Source of the DNA: an uncultured Bryobacterales bacterium
GTDB taxonomy: Bacteria; Acidobacteriota; Terriglobia; Bryobacterales; UBA6623
Assembly (NCBI GenBank): GCA_946887065.1
Contig: CAMPKL010000009.1
Span: forward strand, 1 to 18,363
Direction: 5' to 3'
DNA length: 18,363 bases
A program made the translations under genes and the position numbers. The notes beneath the pieces are model-generated. The model saw only the letters and a program-made list of their open reading frames with translations, had not been told where the DNA came from and made no database searches. The stretch's first letter is position 1, and each line of letters begins with the position of its first letter. This document shows, piece by piece, positions 1 through 7,200 of the stretch.

Positions 1-1685
1 CCGTGGATCTCCTGGCCGGTGGCCTCGCGCAGTTCGGCCAGCGTGGCAAAGCTTCGCCAGTCGGCGTCCGTCGGCTCGTAAGTCGTCTCGCCGGACTTGG
101 GCGCCAGCCACCTGTACTGCTCCTTGACTCCTGGGTTGGGCCGGAAACCGTTGTAGTCGCTGCTGTAGTTCCCGGTGGCGTTGCCCCAGGTCATCACGCC
201 CCTGTTCGGCGTGCCGCGCCCGATGAATAGATTGTTGCGCCAGTGCGCGTTCGAGTACGGGCCGCCCGCCGTCTGCTCGTTGATCATCGTGTTGTGGTAA
301 ATCAGCAGGCCCGCCGGTATCGCGCTGAGCTTAAAGGCGCTTCCATTGCCCACGTGATAGAGCAGGTTGCGGTAGAAGTACACCGGCCCGCCGAACATCG
401 GCTGGGCGCTGTATCCGTTATGCGCGGCGCTGACGCCCCGATTCTGAAATATGCGAATGTTGTGCACGCCGCCGTCGGACTCGATGAAGTCGTCATTCGA
501 CAGATGTATGTCGTTGTTATAGATGTCGATTGACGAGGCCTGCCGGTCCAACTCCGCCTCGGGCGGACCGTACGTCGAGATGCAGATGCCGTCGTGGAAA
601 TAGGCGATCGCATTGTGAGCGATGACGTGCCCCGGACCGTAGACCTTGACGGCGAAGAAGCTGCGCAGTTGATGCGAAGGGTAAATGCCCGCCGAGCGGC
701 TGCCGGCCTGGTTCCAGCCGATCACCCGCATCTGGTCTTCGCGGCCCAGAAAGATATTGTCGGCAATGTAAAAGTCGCTCGAACCGGAGTACTCCGTCCA
801 GACGCCCGCGCCGACATCTTCGAAGCGGCTGTTGCGCACGGTGAGCGATTTCGCGCCCAACACGTCCTTTTCGCCGGCGAAAATCGCGACCTCGGTGTTA
901 CGGAATGTCAGACCATCGAAAATGTGGTGCTCCGATGCCATCACCTCGAAAAGCCTCGAATTGCCCCCGCCGTCAAAGATCACTTCGCCGTCGCCGGCTG
1001 CCTTGATGGTGATCGGCTTCTCCGCCGTGCCTTTCGCCGAGAGAGAGATGGTTCCGGTGAACGGCGCGCTAAGGGGATCGACATAGTTGTAGCGTTCGGG
1101 GCGGTACAGGCCCGCGTGCATCAGAATCGTATCGCCGGGCTGCGCCCGCATCGTGCGCACCGAGGTCCAATCGCCGCGTCCGGGGCCATAGTAGGCGTGT
1201 TTGAGCCCAATGAAATTCGGTTCGAGCTTAGGTCCCTCGTGGTCGTCGGGATAGACGTGCAACACGCGCCCGCCTTCGTAGGGCTGCGGCTCCGAGCGGG
1301 TCGCCACCGTTATACGTTCCACTGCGGCGCCGCTCACGCCGTCCGGATCTTTCAGCGTGAACTCGCACTCGTAACTCGTGCCCGGTTCCAGGTTCAGAAT
1401 GCTGCCGGCGAACCCCTCGGGCACGGTGTAGGACATCTGATACTGCTCGCGATACACGCGTTCCCCGCCGACGCGCAACAAAGGCAGCGCGGGGCGCCAC
1501 TCGCTTGCGCCCTCTTTGCGGAAGCGGACCTCAACAACGGCATTCCGGTTGGCGTCTCCGTCAATGGCCCACTCGAATCCGAGGTTGAGCAGAGTGGGAT
1601 GTTCTACATGGAACGGTCCAGGTGCGGTCGCATTCTGGGCCTGCAAGCCGCAGGCGACGAACATAAGCAGGAGGGCAATGCGCAT
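1..1685 (-). CDS. Secreted right-handed beta-helix (pectate-lyase-like fold) protein, 3' part missing
   Basis: The frame is open from the ATG at 1685 to the left edge (561 codons seen, no stop), so the C-terminus is outside the window. The first 17 residues (MRIALLLMFVACGLQAQ) are a typical Sec signal peptide. Residues about 25-130 look like a fibronectin-III/purple-phosphatase-like beta-sandwich (phrases such as LEPGTSYECEFTLKD). From about residue 175 the protein has short repeating strands rich in Asn, Gly, Ile and Val (GDTILMHAGLYRP, ITIKAAGDGEVIFDGGG, HHIFDGLTF, IDIYNNDIH), the pattern of parallel beta-helix proteins such as NosD and polysaccharide lyase family 6-like proteins. A polysaccharide-binding or -degrading role outside the cytoplasm is likely, but no catalytic residues can be assigned. 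No clear Shine-Dalgarno sequence precedes the start. It lies 64 bases downstream of the glutaminase gene, on the same strand. Confidence 0.85.
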   Translation of the reverse strand, partial: MRIALLLMFVACGLQAQNATAPGPFHVEHPTLLNLGFEWAIDGDANRNAVVEVRFRKEGASEWRPALPLLRVGGERVYREQYQMSYTVPEGFAGSILNLEPGTSYECEFTLKDPDGVSGAAVERITVATRSEPQPYEGGRVLHVYPDDHEGPKLEPNFIGLKHAYYGPGRGDWTSVRTMRAQPGDTILMHAGLYRPERYNYVDPLSAPFTGTISLSAKGTAEKPITIKAAGDGEVIFDGGGNSRLFEVMASEHHIFDGLTFRNTEVAIFAGEKDVLGAKSLTVRNSRFEDVGAGVWTEYSGSSDFYIADNIFLGREDQMRVIGWNQAGSRSAGIYPSHQLRSFFAVKVYGPGHVIAHNAIAYFHDGICISTYGPPEAELDRQASSIDIYNNDIHLSNDDFIESDGGVHNIRIFQNRGVSAAHNGYSAQPMFGGPVYFYRNLLYHVGNGSAFKLSAIPAGLLIYHNTMINEQTAGGPYSNAHWRNNLFIGRGTPNRGVMTWGNATGNYSSDYNGFRPNPGVKEQYRWLAPKSGETTYEPTDADWRSFATLAELREATGQEIH

Positions 1686-1694
1686 AGTGAGGGC

Positions 1695-1700
1695 ATTCTA
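1695..1700 (-). promoter_or_regulatory. Candidate -10 box (TAGAAT) just upstream of the beta-helix gene
   Basis: On the minus strand TAGAAT ends only 9 bases before the ATG at 1685. Transcription from it would start about 3 bases before the ATG, giving a nearly leaderless mRNA, which would fit the absence of a ribosome binding site. It also sits inside a small hairpin, GGCAT-AGA-ATGCC. No good -35 box is visible, so this is weak. Confidence 0.25.
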
Positions 1701-1749
1701 TGCCATTCGCTCTGTCGCCTGCTTGGCCCGAGACGGCGCCCTGTGGGGT

Positions 1750-2775
1750 CTATCGCCGGGATTGGAGTTGCCGGAAGAAGTCGTCTTTGAGCGGCGAATT
1801 ATCGAACGAATGCAGGCCGAACTGATTGACCAGGTCTTCGCAAACCCGAATCGCCCGGACGCTATTGCCCCGGGCGTCGAGCCGCGGCGAATATACCGCG
1901 ATCGCGCCGCGGCCTGGGATGACCGCCACCACGCCGCCGCTCACGCCGCTCTTCGCCGGCAACCCGACGCGGTAGGCCCATTCGCCCGAAAAATCGTACA
2001 TGCCGCAGCTCAGCATGACGCTCAACACGTCCCGTATGTAGACCTGCGACATCGCTCGCTCGGATGTAACGGGATTGACCCCTCCGTTTGCCAGCGTGGC
2101 GCCCATCACCGCCAGATCGCGGCAGCTGACTAAAATTGAGCACTGCTGGAAGTACAACTCAAGCGTTTCGTCCACCCGGGGCTTGATCATGTCGAAGTTC
2201 AGCATCAAATGGGCGATAGCTCGATTGCGGTGTCCTGTCGCGCTCTCGGACGTGAAAACGTTGGTGTCGATATAAACGTCATGTCCCACAAAACGCTTCA
2301 TCGTGCCCAGCAATTGCTTGCTGCGCGCCGTTAAACCTTCGCCGGGGATGAGATCGGCAGTGGCGATCGCGCCGGCGTTCACCATCGGATTAAACGGACG
2401 ATTCGACTGTTCATGCAAAACGATCGAATTGAAGGGATCGCCGCTCGGCTCCACCGCAACCTTTTCCAGCACGGCGTCGCGGCCCCAATGTTCCAAAGCG
2501 ATGCCGTAAACGAATGGCTTGGAGATCGATTGGATGGTGAACTTTTGATTCCAGTCGCCGATCTCGACAATCTGTCCGGTTGTCGACGCCGCAACGATGC
2601 CGAACCAATCCGGATCCGCGAGAGCTAACTCGGGGATGTAACTGGCTACCACGCCCTCATCCACATTTCTGTACCGCTCATGCAGCATCGTCAGCGTTTC
2701 GCGCAAGGGCGATGCCGCCGATTTGACGCGGTTCACGAGCAGATCGAGATCGTCAGCCGGCGGCGGATTGCTCAT
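1750..2775 (-). CDS. glsA: Glutaminase A (serine-dependent, beta-lactamase fold)
   Basis: Cytosolic glutaminase (EC 3.5.1.2) that hydrolyses L-glutamine to L-glutamate and ammonia. The 341-residue protein shows the family signatures in order: YIPELA (46-51), the S-x-x-K active site SISK at 83-86 (nucleophile Ser83, base Lys86), PFNSIVL (114-120), NPMVNAGAI (129-137), HNRAIA-like HRNRAIA (182-188), [11 protein letters not shown] (225-235) and AKSGVSGG (274-281). The length is close to the family's usual 305-330 with a slightly longer N-terminus. The ATG at 2775 lies inside the end of the upstream MinD/ParA-like gene (23-base overlap) and has only a weak ribosome binding site, which suggests translational coupling. 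It is the last gene of an FHA, ATPase, glutaminase operon. That context suggests a regulated glutamate or ammonia supply rather than simple catabolism, but this is an inference. Confidence 0.95.
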   Translation of the reverse strand: MSNPPPADDLDLLVNRVKSAASPLRETLTMLHERYRNVDEGVVASYIPELALADPDWFGIVAASTTGQIVEIGDWNQKFTIQSISKPFVYGIALEHWGRDAVLEKVAVEPSGDPFNSIVLHEQSNRPFNPMVNAGAIATADLIPGEGLTARSKQLLGTMKRFVGHDVYIDTNVFTSESATGHRNRAIAHLMLNFDMIKPRVDETLELYFQQCSILVSCRDLAVMGATLANGGVNPVTSERAMSQVYIRDVLSVMLSCGMYDFSGEWAYRVGLPAKSGVSGGVVAVIPGRGAIAVYSPRLDARGNSVRAIRVCEDLVNQFGLHSFDNSPLKDDFFRQLQSRR

Positions 2776-3538
2776 TTTTTGTCACCAAACCGGTCAGCTG
2801 TTGCGCAAGAGAAGCGATGCCCCGGCTGTAGGGGTGCTCTGGACGTTGAATGCAAAAAACGCCGCCGCTTGCCGCGCGGGCGACGTCGGCGCTGAGTTCC
2901 AGCATGCCCGCGACCCTCACGCCGAACGCCCGTTCGGCTTCGGCTTGCAGAGCCGCCAGGTCCGTGCCGGAAGGAACTTTGTTGATCAACAACAGCATGT
3001 CCTCCACATCCAGTTTGCGGGCCAGTTCGATGGTCACGGCCGTGCCCTGGAAGTCCTGATTGTCAGGGCGCATGACGACAATGAACATGTCCGAGATGGC
3101 CACCGACAGGAGCGTTTCTTCGTTCACGCCGGGGTGCGTGTCGATCAACAAGAAGTCGAGTTCGAGCTGTTTGATCAAACGCTGGAATCCGTCGTTGAGC
3201 AGCGCGACGTCATAGCCTTCGCGCAGAATCCTGGCAATCTCGCCCGTGCGCAGGCTGGACGGAATCAGGAAAAGGCCGCCGTCCTTCAGGCCGGCCGCCT
3301 TGGATACGTCGTGCGACGCCTGTTCAATCCGGCAGCGTCCCCACAGATAGTCGTTGAGGCAGAACTCCAGCTTGGATTGGTCCACACCGAAGATCACGTG
3401 AATGCCGGGCGACTGAATATCCGCGTCGATGACCGCCGTGCGAAATCCTTTGGCGGCCAGCACCGCCGCTATGTTCGCGGTCGTATTGGATTTTCCGGTG
3501 CCTCCTCGAAAGGAGTGAATAGAAATAATGGCCGGCAC
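2753..3538 (-). CDS. MinD/ParA-like (SIMIBI, deviant Walker A) ATPase
   Basis: A 261-residue P-loop ATPase of the MinD/ParA family. The deviant Walker A motif FRGGTGKSN is at 10-18, switch I/A' DAD at 38-40 and Walker [10 protein letters not shown] at 129-137. Lys16, Asp38 and Asp40 fall at the same residue numbers as in E. coli MinD, but the signature lysine (MinD Lys11) is replaced by Arg11. Such ATPases normally cycle between monomer and ATP-bound dimer to position or switch a partner. No membrane-targeting helix or DNA-binding domain is obvious, so classical cell division or plasmid partition is not indicated. The start is GTG at 3538, preceded by AAGGG that overlaps the TAA stop of the FHA gene (9 bases between the genes). 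The 3' end overlaps glsA by 23 bases. The partner is probably the FHA protein, the glutaminase, or both. Confidence 0.9.
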   Translation of the reverse strand: MPAIISIHSFRGGTGKSNTTANIAAVLAAKGFRTAVIDADIQSPGIHVIFGVDQSKLEFCLNDYLWGRCRIEQASHDVSKAAGLKDGGLFLIPSSLRTGEIARILREGYDVALLNDGFQRLIKQLELDFLLIDTHPGVNEETLLSVAISDMFIVVMRPDNQDFQGTAVTIELARKLDVEDMLLLINKVPSGTDLAALQAEAERAFGVRVAGMLELSADVARAASGGVFCIQRPEHPYSRGIASLAQQLTGLVTKNEQSAAG

Positions 3539-3547
3539 GAATATCCC

Positions 3548-4075
3548 TTATTTGTGCAGCTTCTGCGCTGTCTCGTCGGCATCGCGCGTTTGCCGGATCT
3601 CGCGCAACTTGCGGAAATACTCGCTGTCGGCGATCTCGCCTACCGCGCGAGAGACATCCATGCGGTCGACGGCGATCGCGCTCAGTTGCGCCGCGTCCAT
3701 GACCACCGTCGTCAGCGACGCAGGCAAGGCCGATGCGGCGTCCGCTTCGTTCATGGGAGAGAGGCGAATAAAGCTGCCTGACGGCCCGAGTTGGAACTCG
3801 TCGGCTTCCGCAATGGAATGCTTGTCCTCAATCTTCCGTCCTCCCAGCAAGACTCCATTCCGTCCGAGCGAGCGGATTTCCCAACCGCCGTCCGTGAAGT
3901 GAAGCTCTGCGTGAAAGCGCGATACATACGCATCGCTGATAACAACTTCGTTTTCATGCGATCGACCGATGCGGACGACATCGTGATCGAGGGACGAGAA
4001 CCGCCATTCGTATGCGACGTGCTCTCGATTGGAGTCCAGCAGCGCGATGCGGATGTTTGAACGTTGGCCGATCAT
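3548..4075 (-). CDS. FHA-domain (phosphothreonine-binding) protein
   Basis: From the ATG at 4075 the protein is 175 residues. Residues about 8-105 form one FHA domain with the phosphopeptide-binding residues present: IGRSH (36-40, Arg38 and Ser39), VSRFH (51-55, Ser52 and His55) and RNG (72-74, Asn73). The usual Ser before Asn73 is Arg. Residues about 110-175 are a charged, probably helical tail with several Thr that could be kinase targets. There is no signal peptide or membrane segment. FHA domains bind phosphothreonine, so the neighbouring Ser/Thr kinase is the obvious candidate writer. An in-frame GTG at 4141 would add 22 residues, but it has no ribosome binding site and its extra residues (Pro/Arg/Ala-rich) do not look like part of the domain. 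The chosen ATG has GGGAGGGGG 13 bases upstream. First gene of the FHA, ATPase, glutaminase operon. Confidence 0.88.
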   Translation of the reverse strand: MIGQRSNIRIALLDSNREHVAYEWRFSSLDHDVVRIGRSHENEVVISDAYVSRFHAELHFTDGGWEIRSLGRNGVLLGGRKIEDKHSIAEADEFQLGPSGSFIRLSPMNEADAASALPASLTTVVMDAAQLSAIAVDRMDVSRAVGEIADSEYFRKLREIRQTRDADETAQKLHK

Positions 4076-4091
4076 TTTCGTGTACAAACCC

Positions 4092-4126
4092 CCTCCCGCT
4101 CTCGCGCGCTCCAAAGGGGCGGGAGG
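4092..4126 (-). promoter_or_regulatory. Leader stem-loop covering the FHA gene's ribosome binding site
   Basis: A perfect 8-bp inverted repeat, CCTCCCGC at 4092-4099 and GCGGGAGG at 4119-4126, with a 19-base loop. In the minus-strand transcript the downstream arm GCGGGAGG is the purine-rich tract that would serve as Shine-Dalgarno for the ATG at 4075. The hairpin could therefore mask translation of the operon. It lacks a U-tract, so an intrinsic terminator is less likely. Confidence 0.4.
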
Positions 4127-4205
4127 CAAGAACAGACGCACAGGATCAAACGGGGATCGGCCGGGGCGGCGCTTCTAGGAACTGCCCGGGCGCTAATAGA
4201 GCTAG

Positions 4206-4235
4206 ATTGTAGACTTTTGCGCCGGCAGAAGTCCA
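4206..4235 (-). promoter_or_regulatory. Candidate sigma70-like promoter of the FHA, ATPase, glutaminase operon
   Basis: On the minus strand, TGGACT (4235-4230; 4 of 6 matches to TTGACA) is followed by an 18-base spacer and TACAAT (4211-4206; 5 of 6 matches to TATAAT). It would start transcription near 4198, giving a leader of about 120 bases to the ATG at 4075 that contains the stem-loop at 4092-4126. It lies in the 183-base gap after the kinase gene, where no convincing terminator was seen, so read-through from the kinase is also possible. Confidence 0.4.
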
Positions 4236-4258
4236 CATCCCGCCGACTTGCCTAGCAA

Positions 4259-7200
4259 CTATGGACGGTACGCGAAATCCTTCATTTCCAGGTCTTTGCC
4301 CTGCGGCACGATAAATGCGAATCGCCCTGCCAAGGCCGGGCCGACATTCCACTCGTCGATCACCTTCCCGCCGACTTTGAGCGTAACCGTTTCACCGCGA
4401 ACCGCGATCTCAAACTGTTGGTCCTGTTTCGCGTCCAGACCGTGCTCCTTCTCCTCTACCTTCCGTACTTGGCCACCGGTCACGACGGACTTGGTCACGC
4501 TGCGCTTATTCAGTTCGAACAGCACGTAATTCTCCCGGTCTCTGTAACCGACCGCCCAGGCGGTTGGGCGGCCATTGCCGATGATCGGGTTCGGCACCTT
4601 ACTCACGAACGAGAATGTGCCTCCGGCGGCGCCCTCGGAGTAAGGCACGTGCGCCGGACCCTTGCGTATGGACCAGCCGTCTTTCTCTTGCCAGCCGGCC
4701 CCAGACCCCCAGTCGCTCAGCGCCGGAGCAGCAGCCGGACCGGCCCCCGGCGCGGCCGCTTCCAGCTTCACCGTAATGGCCTTGATCTCGCCATCCGCCA
4801 ACTGCAGGTTCGCGAGCCAGGGTTCGTAGCCCGGCGCGGTAACGCGCAGGTTGTAGGTGCCGATGGGCAGCGGCAGCCTGGCGGGAATCCTGCTGTAGCT
4901 CTTTTGCCCGCGGAAGGCGCCCGGCAGGTTCGCGGGGTCTAGCTCCAGTGACGCGCTGGCCGGCTCCACCGAGAACTCTAGAGTCCCTTGGGCCATCTCC
5001 AGCTGAACGTCGACGCCTTCCAACTTGACCGCCGACTCAGCCTGAAAGACGCGCGTGACGTTCTTGGCGACATGCCCGGCCTTGCGCAGCTCAATCTTGC
5101 GGCTGCCCGAGCGGATCTCTCCGTAGCGGAGCGCGCCGCTGGAGTTTGTACGGCCGATCGCAGCGCCGTCCACAAGAACGTCGGCGCCGGCCGTGGCTCC
5201 GCTGATCTCCAGCGAAGCCATTTGCGGAAGCCGCTGCAAGGAAAATTCAGCCTCTGCGATTTCACCCTTCGCGACCGCGACGTTGCGCGACGCGGGCTCC
5301 ACGCGGTATCCCTCTTTGCGGATTTCGATTTTCCGGTTACCCGTCGTTAAGTTGTAAATCCTGATCTTGCCGGCCCGAGCGGTCGAACGCCGCGGCCGCC
5401 CGTCGACCAGCACTTCGACATCGGTCTCGTTGCTGGCGATATAAAGATCGCCGACGTCTCGATCCGACCACACAAATACCGTCACGCTGGGCGCGGCGCC
5501 GGTTTCAAATAGCAAGTTACGCGCCTGCGAACCCTCCATCAGCGCGAGTTCGCGTACCCCCTGGTCGAGCGCATTTACCATCAGACTGCCGCCCGTGACG
5601 ACCCCGCGGTCCACTTCATCCAGCGTCGCGCGCATTCCGTCCGGAGCGTAAACAATCGCCTGGGGACCCAACGAGGCGACGACGACGGCCTTGAGGTTCC
5701 GTGTCGTTGGAGCGCCCACGAGCTGCGGCGCCGCGCCGGGAATCACCGTCAACTTGAGGCTCGCTTCGTACTGCGTGCCGCTTTTGAAGCCGATCTCGTG
5801 GGTACCCGGTTCCAGCGCCGCTAGGCTGTCGGGCGACACAACGTTGCCGTCGAGCGTCAGTTGCGCCGACTCGATATCGCCGACGACCCGCCAATCGGTC
5901 GGCAGCGGTTCAAGGCTCGCCTGCAACTCCAACGGCCCGTCGTCCGCAGCTGTCACGGTCTGCGAGTACGGCGCGAAACCCAGCCGCGAAATCGTCACCT
6001 GGTGCTCGCCCGGCGCCAGCGAAACCGTGATGGGGCTAATGCCGGCCGATTCTCCGTCAATGATGACTTCCGAGCCGGGCGGCGTTGTGGATACCGCATA
6101 CGAGAGCTGCCCCGGCCCCACAGCGTCGTCTCCGCCGCCAAAGAAAAATACGGAGCCGGCCGCCGCGACGGCAAGCAAGACGGCGGCTGCAGCCGCGATC
6201 ATCCACTTCGGGATGCCGGGCGCGCTTTTCTTCTCAGCGGCTTTTCCCGCCGGCGTGACCACGGGCTTGGCAACCGGAGCCTCGGGCGGCGCATAAACGA
6301 TCGTCGCGTCTTCGGAGTTTTCGGGCGCCGGATCGAAGACCATCGTCACGTCCTCAGCGGAAGCTTTCGCCTCGGATCCCCCAGCGCTCACCGCTAGAGT
6401 GCTTTCCAGTTGCCGCAGACGATGTTCGTCCGGGTACTTCTGCAGCCCGGTGCGGACTGCCTCGATGGCGCTCCCAAAATCCCCGGAGCGTTCCAGTTGC
6501 CTCGCCTCCGAGACAATCCTGCCAACCGACTCCGACCGCCTCTTGTCGTCAATCAGGCTCATCAGCCCAGCGACCACGTTGTCGCTCGGCTTAATCTTCA
6601 GCGCCTCTTCAACAACGGGCTCCGCCGCACGCCAGTCCCGGTCGATCAATCGTTGCGCATGCTTAACCAGCGCGTCGTGAAAGGTATTGGAAACGATCAG
6701 ATTCCTCGGGTCCAGCCGGTAAGCTTTTCTGAGCAGATCGACGCCGTCCATAATCTTGGACGGGTCGTCGATCATGCCGCGTCCTTGAGCGACTAAATCG
6801 TTGGCCTCAGCCGCCCGCGCCGAACCTTCGGCAACAATCGTCTCCAGCTCCCGCAACTCTAAGTCATCGGGGAACTGATCTAGGGCCTGGCGAACCGCTT
6901 CGGCGGCGCGGCCCCACTGTCCAGGCGCTCGGCTCTGCTCGATCTTGTCGACCCAACGTGCCTTCGCGTCGTCCTGGGCTTGAATCTCGATGCGCTTGTT
7001 GATCCGCTCGACTTCAAATTCCAGTCCGGGGTAGGCCGGATAGACCGTGCGCAATGTCTGCCATTGCACCAGAGCGTCTTGAAACTTATCAGCCGATTCG
7101 TACCCACGCGCCTTTAGGACGATCGACTTCACCAGATCCGACTTGGACTTCACCGTCTTCAGCCGCTGTTGGAAGCGCTGCTCTTCGGGGAAACGCTCGG

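Noticed and set aside
594..1790. Plus-strand open frame of 398 codons opposite the beta-helix gene
   Set aside because: It is the antisense image of the minus-strand gene in the same codon register; the minus frame has a signal peptide and recognisable fold repeats, while the plus frame is Arg/Ala/His-rich without motifs.
2753..3538. ParA/ParB partition or MinCDE division locus
   Set aside because: No parB, minC or minE neighbour and no membrane-targeting helix; the context is FHA and glutaminase.
2723..3781. Plus-strand open frame of 352 codons across the ATPase and FHA genes
   Set aside because: It runs over two well-supported minus-strand genes and their junction, with His/Arg/Gln-rich composition typical of high-GC antisense shadows.
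4196..4258. Possible terminator directly after the kinase gene
   Set aside because: The best pairing, GTCGGC with GCCGGC around a 15-base loop, includes a wobble pair and has only a short A-rich sequence after it, so it is not convincing.
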